DNA of 64,000 nucleotides from Dendrobium chrysotoxum. Its lineage: Eukaryota > Streptophyta > Magnoliopsida > Asparagales > Orchidaceae. The stretch is taken from the NCBI GenBank assembly GCA_019925795.1, contig CM034304.1, positions 16,756,228 to 16,820,227 of the forward strand, given 5' to 3'. Below the pieces are notes generated by a model. The model was not told where the DNA came from. It saw only the letters and a list, made by a program, of their open reading frames with translations, and made no database searches. Shown in pieces: positions 46,401 to 57,780 of the stretch (positions are counted from its first letter, which is position 1; each line of letters begins with the position of its first letter). A program made the translations under genes and the position numbers.

Positions 46401-46480
46401 ATATTTTCACAAAACCCTTAGCCTTTGACACATTTAGCATGTTAAGGATAAGGCTAGGTGTGATTGATTTTAATACTTGA
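43470..46480 (+). pseudogene. pol: Sirevirus B pol
   Basis: Protease WYLDSGCSKHMTGD at 43472 (DSG kept), HRRLCHASMK near 43865, CDAC near 43970. A deletion of about 11 bases near 43990 then shifts the frame; from there one frame runs to 46480. Integrase: HMDLFGP near 44047; the D of the HSDHGGEF box is kept near 44236 but stops flank it; QQNGVIERKNR near 44330. RT: NKWVFKNKM near 45086, QMDVKSAFLNG near 45276, and IYMDDIIFGS near 45535-45560. RNase H: GYSYSNFAGC near 46015 (Asp changed), STAEAEYI near 46140, DIRHHF near 46315. Ends GVIDFNT. At least ten stops, several of the CAA-to-TAA kind. Confidence 0.94.
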
Positions 46481-46679
46481 TTAAAAATTCCACAAATGTA
46501 GTTTTATATGTATTTATTTGTTTGTTCTTTGGATGTATATTATTTTCTTATATTTTATATTTTATTAGTTTATTGTGTGTTGTCTTTTAAAAGAAAATAA
46601 ACTTTTTTTGTTTTGTTTTGTTATGTTTTGTTCCTTGATTAAATGTTAAAAGCATGTAAGATTGGAGAGATGGGAGTTT
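46481..46679. other. Short T-rich spacer after pol, Sirevirus B
   Basis: No coding sequence seen; the cassette found here in A is absent. Confidence 0.6.
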
Positions 46680-47095
46680 ATTTATGTCTATTTGTACTAT
46701 ACGATTATCGTATCGTACTGTATGATTACATCATCGTACATGCACTTTGTCTGTATGAATTGAGAGGAATAACAGTTAGTCCCAGTTATTATTGAGGATC
46801 GTATGTATGAATACGTCATTCGTCTGAACGATCCATATATCGTTTCATGTGAGAGACTAACCTAATTGTTGCCTGAACGATCTTAAATTTTCTGATCATC
46901 CCGGACGAACACGTCATCGTCTGTACGATCAGGAAGTCAAAAAGCCTGTATGAAAGAACGCCTCGGGATGAGCAGTTTATGAAAAACCATTTCATTCTGA
47001 CTGCTTTCGATCATCCCGGATGAAATTTTATTCATCCCGGATGAAGTCAAGTTCGTCTTGTACGAACTATTTTCGTACAGTACGATCTCAGGCAT
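46680..47095. repeat. Internal palindrome array upstream of ORF3, Sirevirus B
   Basis: B-type half sites: TCGTACAGTACGAT near 47073-47086, gatcgtatgtatgaatac near 46798, and several TTCATCCCGGATGAA copies near 47005-47045. The half-sites match those of the B LTRs (gtac, cggatgaa) and not those of A. Confidence 0.88.
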
Positions 47096-47099
47096 TTTC

Positions 47100-47107
47100 T
47101 ATAAAAA
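47100..47107 (+). promoter_or_regulatory. Candidate TATA box for ORF3, Sirevirus B
   Basis: TATAAAAA, 13 bases after the last palindrome and 69 bases before the ORF3 start site. The layout matches Sirevirus A. Confidence 0.55.
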
Positions 47108-47168
47108 GGAAGGTCATTTTCATTCATTTCACTTTCATTCCAAAACCTTTTAGAGCTTAGAATTCAAG

Positions 47169-48277
47169 ATATCAGGCAGTGGAAAAAGAGTACATTTGCT
47201 AGGGGTCCTACTGCAAGGAGAAACTGGGACGAGAACTTTTTAAGTGAAGAAAATGAGGAAGCATACCTTAGGTATGCTGCGTCTAAGGTTACCCCTTCCC
47301 GCATACTGTTACAGGAAAATATTCACTTTGCTGTAATGCCTCTTTTTGACTCCACCCAATTAGCTTTTCTGTTGACTTTAATCTATGCTTTTAATAAGGA
47401 CCTCTTTCATGTGTTCCTCGCTAACATGACCTTCAATGAGGATCACTCTATCATTTTCTCATATGTCTTAAAGCAGAGAGTAGTGATAACCAAGGTGGAT
47501 CTAGGGGAATATATTCATCTGAGAACCCAAAGAACTAGAGCTAACACCTTCTCCACTAGACCAAAAAATAGTTAGTCCGAAGTAAACTGAGTTCTTAGAG
47601 GTGTAAGCACACCCACACATGTTTCCCGGGTAGATTCCTTGAACCAAAATACACGCATAATTCAACATGTGCTTATGACATCTAGCATTCCTAAAGCAGG
47701 AGACCGGATAAATATGACCCCACTTCTTTCTTCAATAACTTTTCTTATTATGACTGGCCAACCTATAGATAAAGCCCAATTAATCTTAGACTACATCTAA
47801 TATCTTTATGATATTGGTTTGGCTAGTGTGAAAAGGAATAAAAATATTACTTTAGGACATGTTGTGTGCTACATCCTTGAGAAGAAAAACAACCTAATCC
47901 ATCCTTCTGGTCCTTCTGAACTCCCACTGTACTTCACTAACGCTTCCTTTCGAGCGTTATTTGGGAAAGAAGGTCTTGCTGATAGCTCAGATGATGAGCC
48001 TCCTTCTGCTTCTGCTCCTTCAACTGCACCCTCAACTGCATGGGGACCATCTCAAGATTTCTATCATAATATGGTCCAACATTTTTAGAGAATGGATCAA
48101 AGATTTGATCACATGGAGGTGCATTTGAAGAAATAATATGATCGGTACAATGAGGATAGAGTCTGGATTTGGGATCAGTTTGACTTTGTGAATACGAACA
48201 TTGCAACGCTAAACAGCTATTTTACATTGTTTGACAATCTGCCACCTCCTCCAGATCAAGGTCCCTCTGATTATTAG
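47169..48277 (+). pseudogene. Sirevirus B third ORF
   Basis: Homologue of the ORF3 of Sirevirus A. The start is ATA (47169) where an ATG is expected, followed by a similar Gly/Ser/basic opening. A frameshift follows within the first 15 codons. Recognisable parts: MPLFDSTQLAFLLTL from 47336 (aligned with the hydrophobic stretch of A), LGHVVCYILEKKNNL near 47852 (A has LGHIVTYALETKYDL), an acidic and Ser/Pro-rich segment near 47980-48050, and a Pro-rich tail ending at TAG 48275-48277. Stops at 47573 and 48086. The agreement of the Pro-rich ends in A and B fixes the true end in A. Confidence 0.8.
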
Positions 48278-49516
48278 TATATCTTCTGTTTGGATTGATT
48301 GAATGTGATTATTGTTGTTCTTTGTTGTGTGTTTGTGGTTGGTGAGTTTGTATGAGAGATTAGCAAGTTTATCTTTTTCTATGTGTTGCATCAGAAAACT
48401 TACTATTATGTTTATTTTATCAATACTTGTATGATGTATTTTTAATTATTTTGAAATGAGCAATGTTTTAGTACTTTTGTGCATATCTTTTGTGTATTTT
48501 AACTGAAAAATTTTTCTTATATTAACACACTTAACCGTAGTTGATCAGATTTCTAAAATGTGAATTGAGAATTTATTACAATAAAAACTCTGTGCATACA
48601 ATTAAATTCTCAAAGTATTTAGATTTTATTATGATTTGGTGTGGATTAGAAGATCTTAATTTATCTCAATTTAGACTTACATTACTTAGCCTAAATCATT
48701 GTATATTTGATGTCTTAATATTACTTATAATTCTTATATCAGAGTGTTCATTATTGTAAAAGTGATCAAGGGATATTATTGTTGGAAAGAAGCTTATTAA
48801 GTGAAGACAAAAAGAGCAAAGCTCAAAAAGATGCACAAAGTGTGCCATAAAATAAAAGATGAGCAATGATGCCAAATTTGAAAAGAGGCACAAAATTAGC
48901 CCAAATTATGAAAAAGATGCACAATGTCGCCAATTGTCCTTTCCTTTAACATTTTCTCCAAATTCACTAATCAATGATTGTCAATTTTGATTTAGAATTT
49001 TTGGTAATCTTATTTCATCTTCTGTGTAATTATTGTGGTTACTTAATCTGTCTAATACATTAATATCATAGATCGGCTTTTTTTCTCCTCATTATTGTAT
49101 GCAATCTAGATCTTTTTGAGTCTTTACTTGCTGCATGTGAATTTTAAATTGTAGTCAATCTTTCTTTAACATTTTTCAAATCCTCAACTCTTTTGAGTGT
49201 CTTCCCTTTTTATTGTTGTTAAAAGGGGGAGTGTTGTATTATTTATTTGTCTTTGTTTGTTTGATTTTATTCTCATGTATGCGTGCTTGTATATTTGCTT
49301 GTGTGTGTATATGCTTTTATCTTTTCTACTTTTCCCATATGTATTCCGTGTTAGATCCTCTAAACTCTTATTCCCTTGTGTCATTTAGGGTTTAGGGGGA
49401 GCTTCGGAGATCATTTAGTTAGGGGGAGTGTACATTTGTGGATACATTTGTGGAAGAAAGTGAGAGCTTAGGAGATATTTTTTTTTTTAACCAAACAATA
49501 ATTATTTTGCCATCAT
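48278..49516. other. Sirevirus B 3' spacer with cassette and extra polypurine tracts
   Basis: Contains the aaagatgcacaaagtg...gaaaagaggcacaaaattagccc cassette at 48805-48945, related to 15577-15745 of A. Secondary polypurine tracts: 49221-49232 (AAAAGGGGGAG), 49393-49402 and 49420-49428 (AGGGGGAG). No coding sequence supported. Confidence 0.75.
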
Positions 49517-49531
49517 AAAAAAGGGGGAGAC
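49517..49531 (+). other. Polypurine tract of Sirevirus B
   Basis: AAAAAAGGGGGAGAC directly before the second LTR. Confidence 0.92.
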
Positions 49532-51095
49532 TGTTATGATTTGGGTACATTTGTTTGTTCAAGTAAATTCTAATCCAAGTTATATTTTTGATGATTACAA
49601 AAGTTTATTATTTATTTTATTCTTCTCCTAACAATTATTTGAGTTTTGTTGTGTGCACTTAAGTATTTTTCGGGAAATTCACACTCCAGATTGCTGAAGA
49701 CTTCAAGTTCACTTGTTCACTGTAAATAAAGTCTGTAAATTTTCCTTTTCTTGAGTCTGAGAGAGTGTGATTGTAAGTTGGATAACTGTGCACACACACA
49801 CTATGGGGGAGTAAAAAGCTTAAATTTTTAAATTGATCGTACAGTATGAAATACCTTTCGTATGGGACGATCTATAGAATATGTCCTCCATATCGGACCC
49901 TTATGGCAAGAAAAGTTTTCTAAGGCATGTTCGTACAGTATGAAATACCTTTCATACATGATTTTTAGTTGTACGAACCGCTCTGACTTGTTCGTTCAAG
50001 GGTTCATACGGGACGAACTAAGCGTACGAAGCGCACTAACTTGATCGTCCAAGGGTTCGTCCGGAACGATATGTTCTTACGAAGCGCACTGATTTGATCG
50101 TCCAAGGGTTCATCCGTGATGAAATAGTCGTACGAAGCGCTCTGACTTGATCGTCCAAGCGTTCGTACGGGATGAAATATTCGTACGAACGGCCCTGACT
50201 TGTTCGTCTCATGAGTCGTACGGGATGAAATGTTCGTATGAATGGCTCTGACTTGTTCATCTCATGAGTCATACGGGACGAATCGTTTGATGTTTTGAAC
50301 TATTCGTGCAGTATCGATCGGTACGGATTAAACTTGAAAATTCAATTTTTGGACGGTTTTTCTTGTCCCAAGTATATAATTGACTTAAAACTGACCGAAG
50401 GAAAAATCCTTCTGCGAAAATTCTTTTAAGAAGTCTTAGGAGAGTGAATGAGAGAGTGTTTGGGAGTGAGTATTGAGAGATCTTTCAAGAGAGAATTGTG
50501 AGGGGATTCACAAGGTTATCCAATTGTAAGGATTTCTTCTACTTGTTCTTCAAAGCATCTTCCTAATTCCTTGGAGACTTTTGCAAGAGTGTTGTTCGAG
50601 AGAATTTTGGTTCTCTACCGCACTTGGAGGGAGAAAAGGATGACGGTTCTCTGCCACACTTGGAGGATGAAAAGGATGACGGTTCTCTGTTGCACCGGGG
50701 TTGGTGGAAGAGAGTTTATAAAGGCTTCTCCACCTTACTGTGTGGGCAAAAGGAGAGTCACTTGAGTTTAGTGCAATACCTAGAGAAGGAGTCTCTAGGG
50801 AGTGGATGTAGGTCGTGTTTGACCGAACCACTATAAAATTTGATATTTTCTGCTCACTGTTTACTTTTCTGCATTTTATTTTCTGCAGTTTATTTTCTCT
50901 ATGGTTAACTTTTCTGTGTTTAAAAGAAAGAGCAAAAGTAACTCTGTTCGTACTGTACGAAGTAATATCGTACAATATGGTTAGCTTTAAAAATTTTCAA
51001 AATTCTAAGAGTAAATTTTTAAAGGACCAATTCACCCCCCTCTTGATTAGCCTAGAGACGTGAGCAATAGGTCTAACAACCTATTCGTACTTTCA
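49532..51095 (+). repeat. Second (middle) LTR of Sirevirus B
   Basis: 1564 bp, TGTTATGATT...CTTTCA, aligned with 40083-41615. Palindrome array 49835-50330. It serves as 3' LTR for the full copy and as 5' LTR for the truncated one. Confidence 0.95.
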
Positions 51096-51097
51096 AG

Positions 51098-51110
51098 TGG
51101 TATCAGAGCC
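51098..51110 (+). other. Second primer binding site, Sirevirus B
   Basis: TGGTATCAGAGCC two bases after the middle LTR; shows that a second internal region starts here. Confidence 0.93.
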
Positions 51111-51154
51111 AATTTCAAAAATCGCTATTTTAAAGACTTTTTGAAATTTCGATC

Positions 51155-51760
51155 ATGGCTAATTTTGGAAATAGAAATACTATGGAAGGATACTCGATCA
51201 CTAGACCACCGTTGTTTGATAATATCACTTTTGAATTTTGGAAAACTCGCATGTCTACTTTTCTACAATCACTTGACTATCGCATGTGGATGTTAGTTCA
51301 GGATGGTTATACTGAACCTACAAGGATTGTAGAAGGAATAAGAGTTCAAACACCTTTTGTAAACTAGACTGTAGAAGAACGTGAATTAGCTCAACTAAAT
51401 GCTAAGTGTTTGAATAGTTTCTTTTGTGCTTTAAAGTCTGAAGATTACATGCGTGTGTCTACCTGTAAATCAGGAAATGAAATTTGGGATAGGCTTTGCA
51501 TCACATATGAAGGCACGAATGAAGTGAAATAAACTAGATTGAACATTCTTTTGCACGACTATGAACTTTTTTGCATGAAACAGAATGAATAAATCTCTGA
51601 CATGTACACTCGTTTTACACACATAGCCACTTCATTGCATGCTGTAGGTAGGGATTTGACAAATGCAGAGAAAGTTAACAAGATATTATGTTGTTTACCT
51701 ACTGCATATGATGCAAAGATAACTACAATAATAGAATCTAAAGATTTGAACGTTTATGGA
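51155..51760 (+). pseudogene. gag: Truncated second gag of Sirevirus B
   Basis: Starts ATG 51155 with MANFGNRNTMEGYSI. The frame runs through KTR.STFLQS without the base loss seen in the first copy, so the two gags differ independently. Stops at 51365 (TGG to TAG), near 51529 and near 51588. The homology ends after the ESKDLN-like codons near 51757, less than halfway through gag. Confidence 0.92.
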
Positions 51761-52056
51761 TGGCTAGGCTTTGCAAAGATAACTGTAATAACAGAATCTC
51801 AAGCAGTTCTAGGAGGTAATGAGTGTGAGTGTATGCTTAAATAATTGAATTTTTCCTTTTTTTCCTAATTCAAACATCCTAGGCTATATGGATGGCTAGG
51901 ATTTGTTCGAAGGATTCTTAGGATGTGTGACACCTATCCCTAGGTGGTTAGAGGCCTAAGCAAAGGACAGGTGCAAAGACAATATGTTGGAAATCTCATT
52001 TTGTCTTTACATGGCGAAATGGGGGATCATTTGCTTATTTAGAGCTAATCTAAAGG
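51761..52056. other. Junction sequence between B and C
   Basis: Begins with a second, altered copy of about 35 bases of gag (gcaaagataactgtaataacagaat, 51772-51800). tatggatggctaggctttg (51763) recurs as tatggatggctaggatttg (51887). The rest is unidentified and forms the target into which C inserted. Confidence 0.5.
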
Positions 52057-52061
52057 TTAAC
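52057..52061. repeat. Left target-site duplication of Sirevirus C (ttaac)
   Basis: Identical to 60734-60738. Confidence 0.95.
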
Positions 52062-52374
52062 TGTTGGAATCTAGGATCCCTAGTATCTGATTTTGATGAT
52101 AAATAATATTGATTGGATTACTACGTTCTTCCTTGAAAATTATAGATGTTATTTTTATCTGAGAGTACTAATATTTCAGGTAAGATACACACCGCTCAAG
52201 ACTACTAGAGACTCAAGACTAGGTAAAATAGGTTGTAAATGAATTTGTATTTTATATATTCTTTATTTTTCTTTTTTTGAGTCTACCAAAAAAGAGTGTA
52301 TGCAAATTGGGTGACCATGCACACACACACAGGGGAGAGTTTTTTTTTTGGAAGATAAATTATTTTTAAAGAAA

Positions 52375-52985
52375 ATTGTACTGTATGATCTGTCATAAAA
52401 ATTAGGCTTAACGGCTAATTATGATAATTAGTTTATGAACTAATCATACTGTACTATATGATTTATTTCCATCTAAAAACCCTAGTTGCCAGCGTAATTT
52501 AGGTAAGATTTTAAATTTAATTTTTGAACTAATCGTACTATACGATCATGTGAAATCTTGCCAAAATTATCCTCCATAATCAGACAATTAAATTGTAGTT
52601 TATTAATTACTGCCATTTGTAATATATGATATGTATCATACTGTATGAACTACAGAGATAAAATTTGGTCGTCCCATAGATCATACCAGATGAAACCATG
52701 GTTTTTGAACTATTAGTCCTGTATGATATTCATATCATATAGGATGATGTACTTGAGTTAAAGTATTCATACTGTATGAAGTGTACAGTATGGGATGAAT
52801 TATAGAGATAATTTTTTATCGTCCCATAAGTCATCTCGTACAAACAATGGAAAATAAAATGATTGTCTAGTACGATCTCGATATCCATGTCATATTATAT
52901 GATGTGCTTAAAGTTTATGAACTATTCATCTCCCTTCTTACTGGATGGGACTAATTTTAAACTGATCGTACTATATGATATTTGA
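52375..52985. repeat. Degenerate palindrome array, 5' LTR C
   Basis: Half sites of the ATCGTAC type joined by T, mostly decayed to ATCATAC/GTATGAT or ATCGTACTATACGAT. Nearly every CpG has become TpG or CpA in places. Confidence 0.8.
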
Positions 52986-53299
52986 TCATATTGTATAAAT
53001 AGTGATAGTTAAATTGAATAATTAGGGTTTCCTGAAGCCTAATATAAAAATAAAGTTTCTTATTCTTTTATGAGTGTGTGAAAAAATAGGAAAGTGACAA
53101 CTGAGGGAACTCTTGAGTGGGAGCTTTTGAAGAAAACCAAGGTTTGTGAGAGGAAGGAGAAGGTAAGATTGAGTGTGAGCGAGAAGGAGTATGAGGGGAT
53201 CACATAGTTGCTCCGAGCTAGCTGCACACTTGCTCCTTTTGTGGCCTTGGTGAGTCTTGTGGGAGTTCTCTAGGGAGAGAGGCTTCTAGGTCAAAGTCC

Positions 53300-53460
53300 T
53301 CGAGGTTCTCTGCCTTCTCCATGAGGGAGAAAAATGAGAAGGTCCACTGCCACCACCAGAAGGGTGGCATAGCGTCTGGCACTCTGCCACATCAGGGAAG
53401 GTGAAAGTTAGTTTTGTAAAAGCTTCTCTGCCTTTCTATGCTAGTAGAAGGAGAGTCAAC
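53300..53460 (+). repeat. Leader stem-loop units, 5' LTR C
   Basis: TTCTCTGCC 53306-53314, arms TTCTCC 53315-53320 and GGAGAA 53326-53331. Second unit arms GCCACC 53349-53354 and GGTGGC 53363-53368. A third, weaker unit near 53380-53400 and the shared last unit near 53428-53455. The 3' LTR copy is at 60225-60375. Confidence 0.75.
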
Positions 53461-53813
53461 TTCTAATAGTTTAACTCTCAGAGTGGAGGACTCCAGGGAG
53501 TAGATATAGGTCAAGGTTGACTAAACCACTATAAAAATTTCTGATGTACTTTTTTTATTTTTCGTATTTTACTTTTCTTACATTTAATTTTTGCTATAAC
53601 TACTTGGTAAAAGTTTGATTTTAATATTACATTATGAGATTTAAAATTTTACGACCATTGTTGTAATTGTGACGAATCATTAGCTTCCGCATTTGATTAG
53701 TAAAATCATCCTTTTAAAAAACCAAAAACTCCTTAAAAAATTTGAACTCTTATCTAGGACTTGTTTTTAAAATATCAATTCAGCCCCCTCTTGATGCATC
53801 TTGTACTTTCAAG

Positions 53814-53826
53814 TGGTATCAAAGAG
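53814..53826 (+). other. Primer binding site of Sirevirus C
   Basis: TGGTATCAAAGAG, tRNA-Met type with one change from TGGTATCAGAG. Confidence 0.88.
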
Positions 53827-53870
53827 GGGTTTTAAAATAGTGTTTTAGAAAACCTAGAAACATATGATCC

Positions 53871-55659
53871 ATGGCACATTTTGGTAACCGTAACACTGCA
53901 GAGGGTTATTTCATACCCCGTACACCCTTATTTGATAATATACTATTTAATTTTTGGAAAATTTGCATGTCTTATTTTTACAATCTTATAGACTATCGCA
54001 TGTGGATGTTGGTACAAGAAGGGTACTCTACACCTTTCATCTCACGAATGGCATTAAAATTATTTTATTATTTAATGAATGGAGAAATGAGGATAGGGAA
54101 CTTACGTAGTTAAATGCAAAATGCTTGAATTATTTCTTTTGCGCATTAAAATTAGAAGATTATATGTGAGTGTCTACTTGTAGTACTGGTAAGGAGATCT
54201 GGGATATATTGTGTATCACGTACGAAGGAACTAGTGAGGTTAAATAGTCTAGACTAAATATATTACTACATGATTATGAACTCTTTAACATGAAACTTAG
54301 CGAGACTGTATCTGAAATGTATACTAGGTTCACCTAAATTGTGACATCCTTACATGCACTATGAAGAGAGTTATCTAATTCTAAAAAAGTTAATAAAATT
54401 TTGAGATGCTTACCTATTTCTTACAATGTGAAAATAACTACAATAATTGAGTCCAATTATTTAAACATTTATTCAATTGATAATTTGCTTGAGTCACTCA
54501 TTGCCTACGAGCAAGGAGTGAGTCAAAGGCAAAGTGATACAGGAGAAAAGAAGAAGGAGCAAACTATGGCTCTAAAAGTGAACAATTCAAAAAGTGACTG
54601 TTCTATAGTAGAGGAAGATGACGACATAGCCTTGATGACTCGTTAGTTCAAGAATTTTCTAAAAAGGAAATAAAGGCGTTATCAAAATAACTAGAAAAAA
54701 GGTAAAAGCTCAAAGAATATTAAAGTAAACATCTAACACAATTTGCTTTGAGTGCAGGAAACCAAGTCATCTCCGAGTTGATTGCCCTAATGTGAAGACT
54801 CACCTAACTAAGGAGAAGGGTGAGGAAAAGTAAAAGTACAAGAAGGGAAAATTAAAAATACAAAAAGACTTTTGGGCCTACTCTGCCTCAGAATCGTCAG
54901 AAGAAGAAGCAAAGGAGGAGGTAACAAATTTGTGTCTTATGACTAACGATAACCTTGACCAATCAGATCAAGAAGAGGTATGTAAACTTTTTTATGATTA
55001 ATTATTGGTTATTTTTAAAAAATACATGACTCATATAGGAAGTTAAAGAAAATGCATGCTAGTCTTAACACTAATCTTAAAACTTTACAAAATGAGCATG
55101 CTAATTTAGTTAAAGAACATTCTAACTTGGATAGAGATCACATGTCCCTGCTTGATGAATTTGATACATTAAATAAGAAGCATGTTGATTTAATTGTTAC
55201 ACATGATTTCTTGAAATCATCACATGTTTAATTAAAAAATGCATTTAAGGAATTGGATGAACTTATTTGTCAACTAGATTACAATGAGTATGCATTGAAA
55301 TGAGAAGTGTTAAGCTATGAAAGTGTAAATGAATACTTAAGATAAAGGTTATAGCATTAGAAAATAATAAACCGTTACCCTCACATGTTCAATGGGACAA
55401 CCCCTCAACATTGCATGCATCACACAAACTTAGGAAGAGGCACCATCACCTACACAGGTTATTGAACCCATTTGCCAGGTTAATGTGTTACTATTATGGT
55501 ATGCTAGGTCACATAGCCCTCACTTGCATAATCCATCATAGGACACATCTAGTGTGGAGACCTAAATTACATCCATCACAGCATAACATGCATATATCTC
55601 ATTCATTCAAGCATAAGGAGGAACCCAAACTCACGTGGGTTCCCAAAACTAACCTTTGA
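53871..55659 (+). pseudogene. gag: Sirevirus C gag
   Basis: Starts ATG 53871 (MAHFGNRNTAEGYFI). Recognisable: YRMWMLVQEGY near 53994, then the EIWDILCITYEG equivalent near 54195, an open stretch at 54401-54646, the first CCHC knuckle CFECRKPSHLRVDCP near 54745-54790 (Gly to Ser), and the coiled-coil-like part near 55040-55330. The second knuckle is CYYYGMLGHIALTC near 55488-55530, where a Cys is Tyr. Ends VPKTNL then TGA at 55657-55659. Many stops and frame changes. Confidence 0.88.
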
Positions 55660-55674
55660 TTGACATTATAGGGG

Positions 55675-55700
55675 TGCTCTCATAAAAGGCCTAGTGAGAG
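55675..55700 (+). other. Inverted repeat at gag-pol junction, Sirevirus C
   Basis: CTCTCA with TGAGAG, in the same position as in A and B, directly before ATGTGGTACCTGG. Confidence 0.55.
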
Positions 55701-55701
55701 T

Positions 55702-57698
55702 ATGTGGTACCTGGACAGTGGCTGCTCGAGGCACATGATTGGAGATATGAAGCAGTTCTTGACACTGAAGGCCATGTCAGGAGGCATGGTGACTTTAGGA
55801 GACAACACCACTAGGAAAGTGGTGGGCTCAGGTATCATTGGAAATTCTAAAAATTTTGTAATTAAAAATGTTCTATTAGTTGATGGTTTAAAGCACAAAC
55901 TGTTAAGTATTACTCAACTGTGTGACAAGAGTTTTGACATAAAGTTTCTTTCTAATAAGTATATGATTAGCTTAAAAAACAAACCTGTGTTAGAAGGAAA
56001 ATGGATAAATATTGTCTATATGTTAGACTTCAACTACATTGAAAATTTAATATGTTTAAAGATAATAGCTGATGACTGTTGGCTATGGCAAAGGAAACTA
56101 TGCCATGCTAGCATAAAAACACTTAGGAATATCACTCAGAAAGACCTAGTTAGAGGTATACCTAAGTTAGACTTCACTAAGGACCACCTATGTGATGCTT
56201 GTCAACTAGAAAAATAGGTGAAACTATCATTTCATTCAATCGAGGATATCAACACGTATAGGCCACTAAAAATTCTTCACATGAACCTATTTGGACTTAT
56301 TAGTACAGGTAGCTTAAGAGGAAAAACTTATGGATTTGTAATAGTAGATGACTACTTTAGATTTACTTGGGTAAGATTCTTAGCACATAAGAGTGAGTCA
56401 TTTGAAGAATTTAAAACCTTCACCACTTAGATTCAAAGAAAATTAGAATGTGAAATCACAATAATCCATAGTGATCACAGTGGAGAATTTAAAAATGATA
56501 GGTTTGAATCTTTTTATCAAGAGATAGGAATAAAACATAACTTCTCTGCTCCTAGGATCCCTCAGCAGAATGAAATAGATGAGAGAAAGAATAGAACCTT
56601 GGTTAAAGCTGCTAATATAATATTAGTTGAATATAATCTCCCTAGATATTTTTGGACAGAAGCAGTGAATACTGCTTATCATATTTTAAATAGGGTAAAT
56701 ATTAGACCCAAACTTAATAATATACCCTATGAACTCCTTATGGGTAGGACACCTAATCTTTCTCACTTACACATTTTTATATGTAAATGCTTTATCTTAA
56801 TTAATGGTAAGTCACACTTAGAAAAATTTAATCCTAAATCTGATGAAGGCGTCTTCTTAGGCTATTCATCTGTAGGTAAAGCCTATAGAATCTTCAATAA
56901 GAGGACCCTAATAGTAGAAGAGTCTATCCATGTAGTATTTGATGAATCAGATAAGACCTCTGAACTTAATCCTGAAGAAGAAAAAGTTGAGGTCATTTAG
57001 GGGGTGGAAACCATTGCCATAGAAGATAGAGTAAAACCTCAGGAGCAATTTCCTAGAGATTGGAGATATTCTTCTAGTCATCCTAGAGAGTTGATCCTAG
57101 GAGGCCCATCTGAAGGTATAAAAATTAGGCATGGACTTAGAAAGGAAGTTAGTCACTCTATATTTATCTCCATGATTGAACCCACTAATATAAATTAAGC
57201 CTTAGGAGATGAATTTTGGATCCTAGCAATATAAGAAGAGCTAAACCAAGGAACAAAGTGGGTCTTTAAAAATAAGATGAATGACTCTGGAATAGTAGCG
57301 AGAAATAAGGCCAAATTAGTAGCAATGGGGTACAACCAAATTGAGAGAATAGATTTTGAGGAAACCTTTGCCCCAGTAGCTAAACTAGAAGCCATAAGGG
57401 TACTCTTAGCCTTTGCTTGCTTCAAGGGTTTTGAATTGTATCAAATGGATGTTAAGAGTGCTTTCCTAAATTGGGTAATCAAAGCAGATGTTTATGTTGA
57501 GCAACCCTGCGGATTTGAAAACTCATAATTTCCAAACTATGTATTTAAATTAAAAAAAGCATTATATGGGTTAAAGCAAGCACCTAAAGCTTGGTATGAA
57601 AAACTTAGCATATTCTTACTAGATAGAGGCTTTGTTAAGGGTAGTGTGGACACCACCCTCTTCTTTAAAAAAGGTAGAATATGAGATACTCATTGTTC

Positions 57699-57780
<82 letters not shown>

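Larger units (their letters stand above)
40083..51760 (+). mobile_element. Sirevirus B: LTR-internal-LTR-truncated internal
   Basis: Two LTRs (40083-41615 and 49532-51095) flank an internal region with gag, pol, an internal palindrome array and ORF3. The second LTR is followed directly by another primer site and gag of the same family (51098-51760), which then stops. This is a tandem element sharing its middle LTR. For that reason no right target-site duplication can be matched to attta at 40078-40082. Confidence 0.93.
52062..53811 (+). repeat. 5' LTR of Sirevirus C
   Basis: TGTTGGAATC...CTTTCA. Order: degenerate palindrome array 52375-52985, TATA box 53043-53050 (TATAAAAA), leader stem-loop units 53300-53460, CAATTCAGCCCCCTCTT block near 53776. 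Confidence 0.95.
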
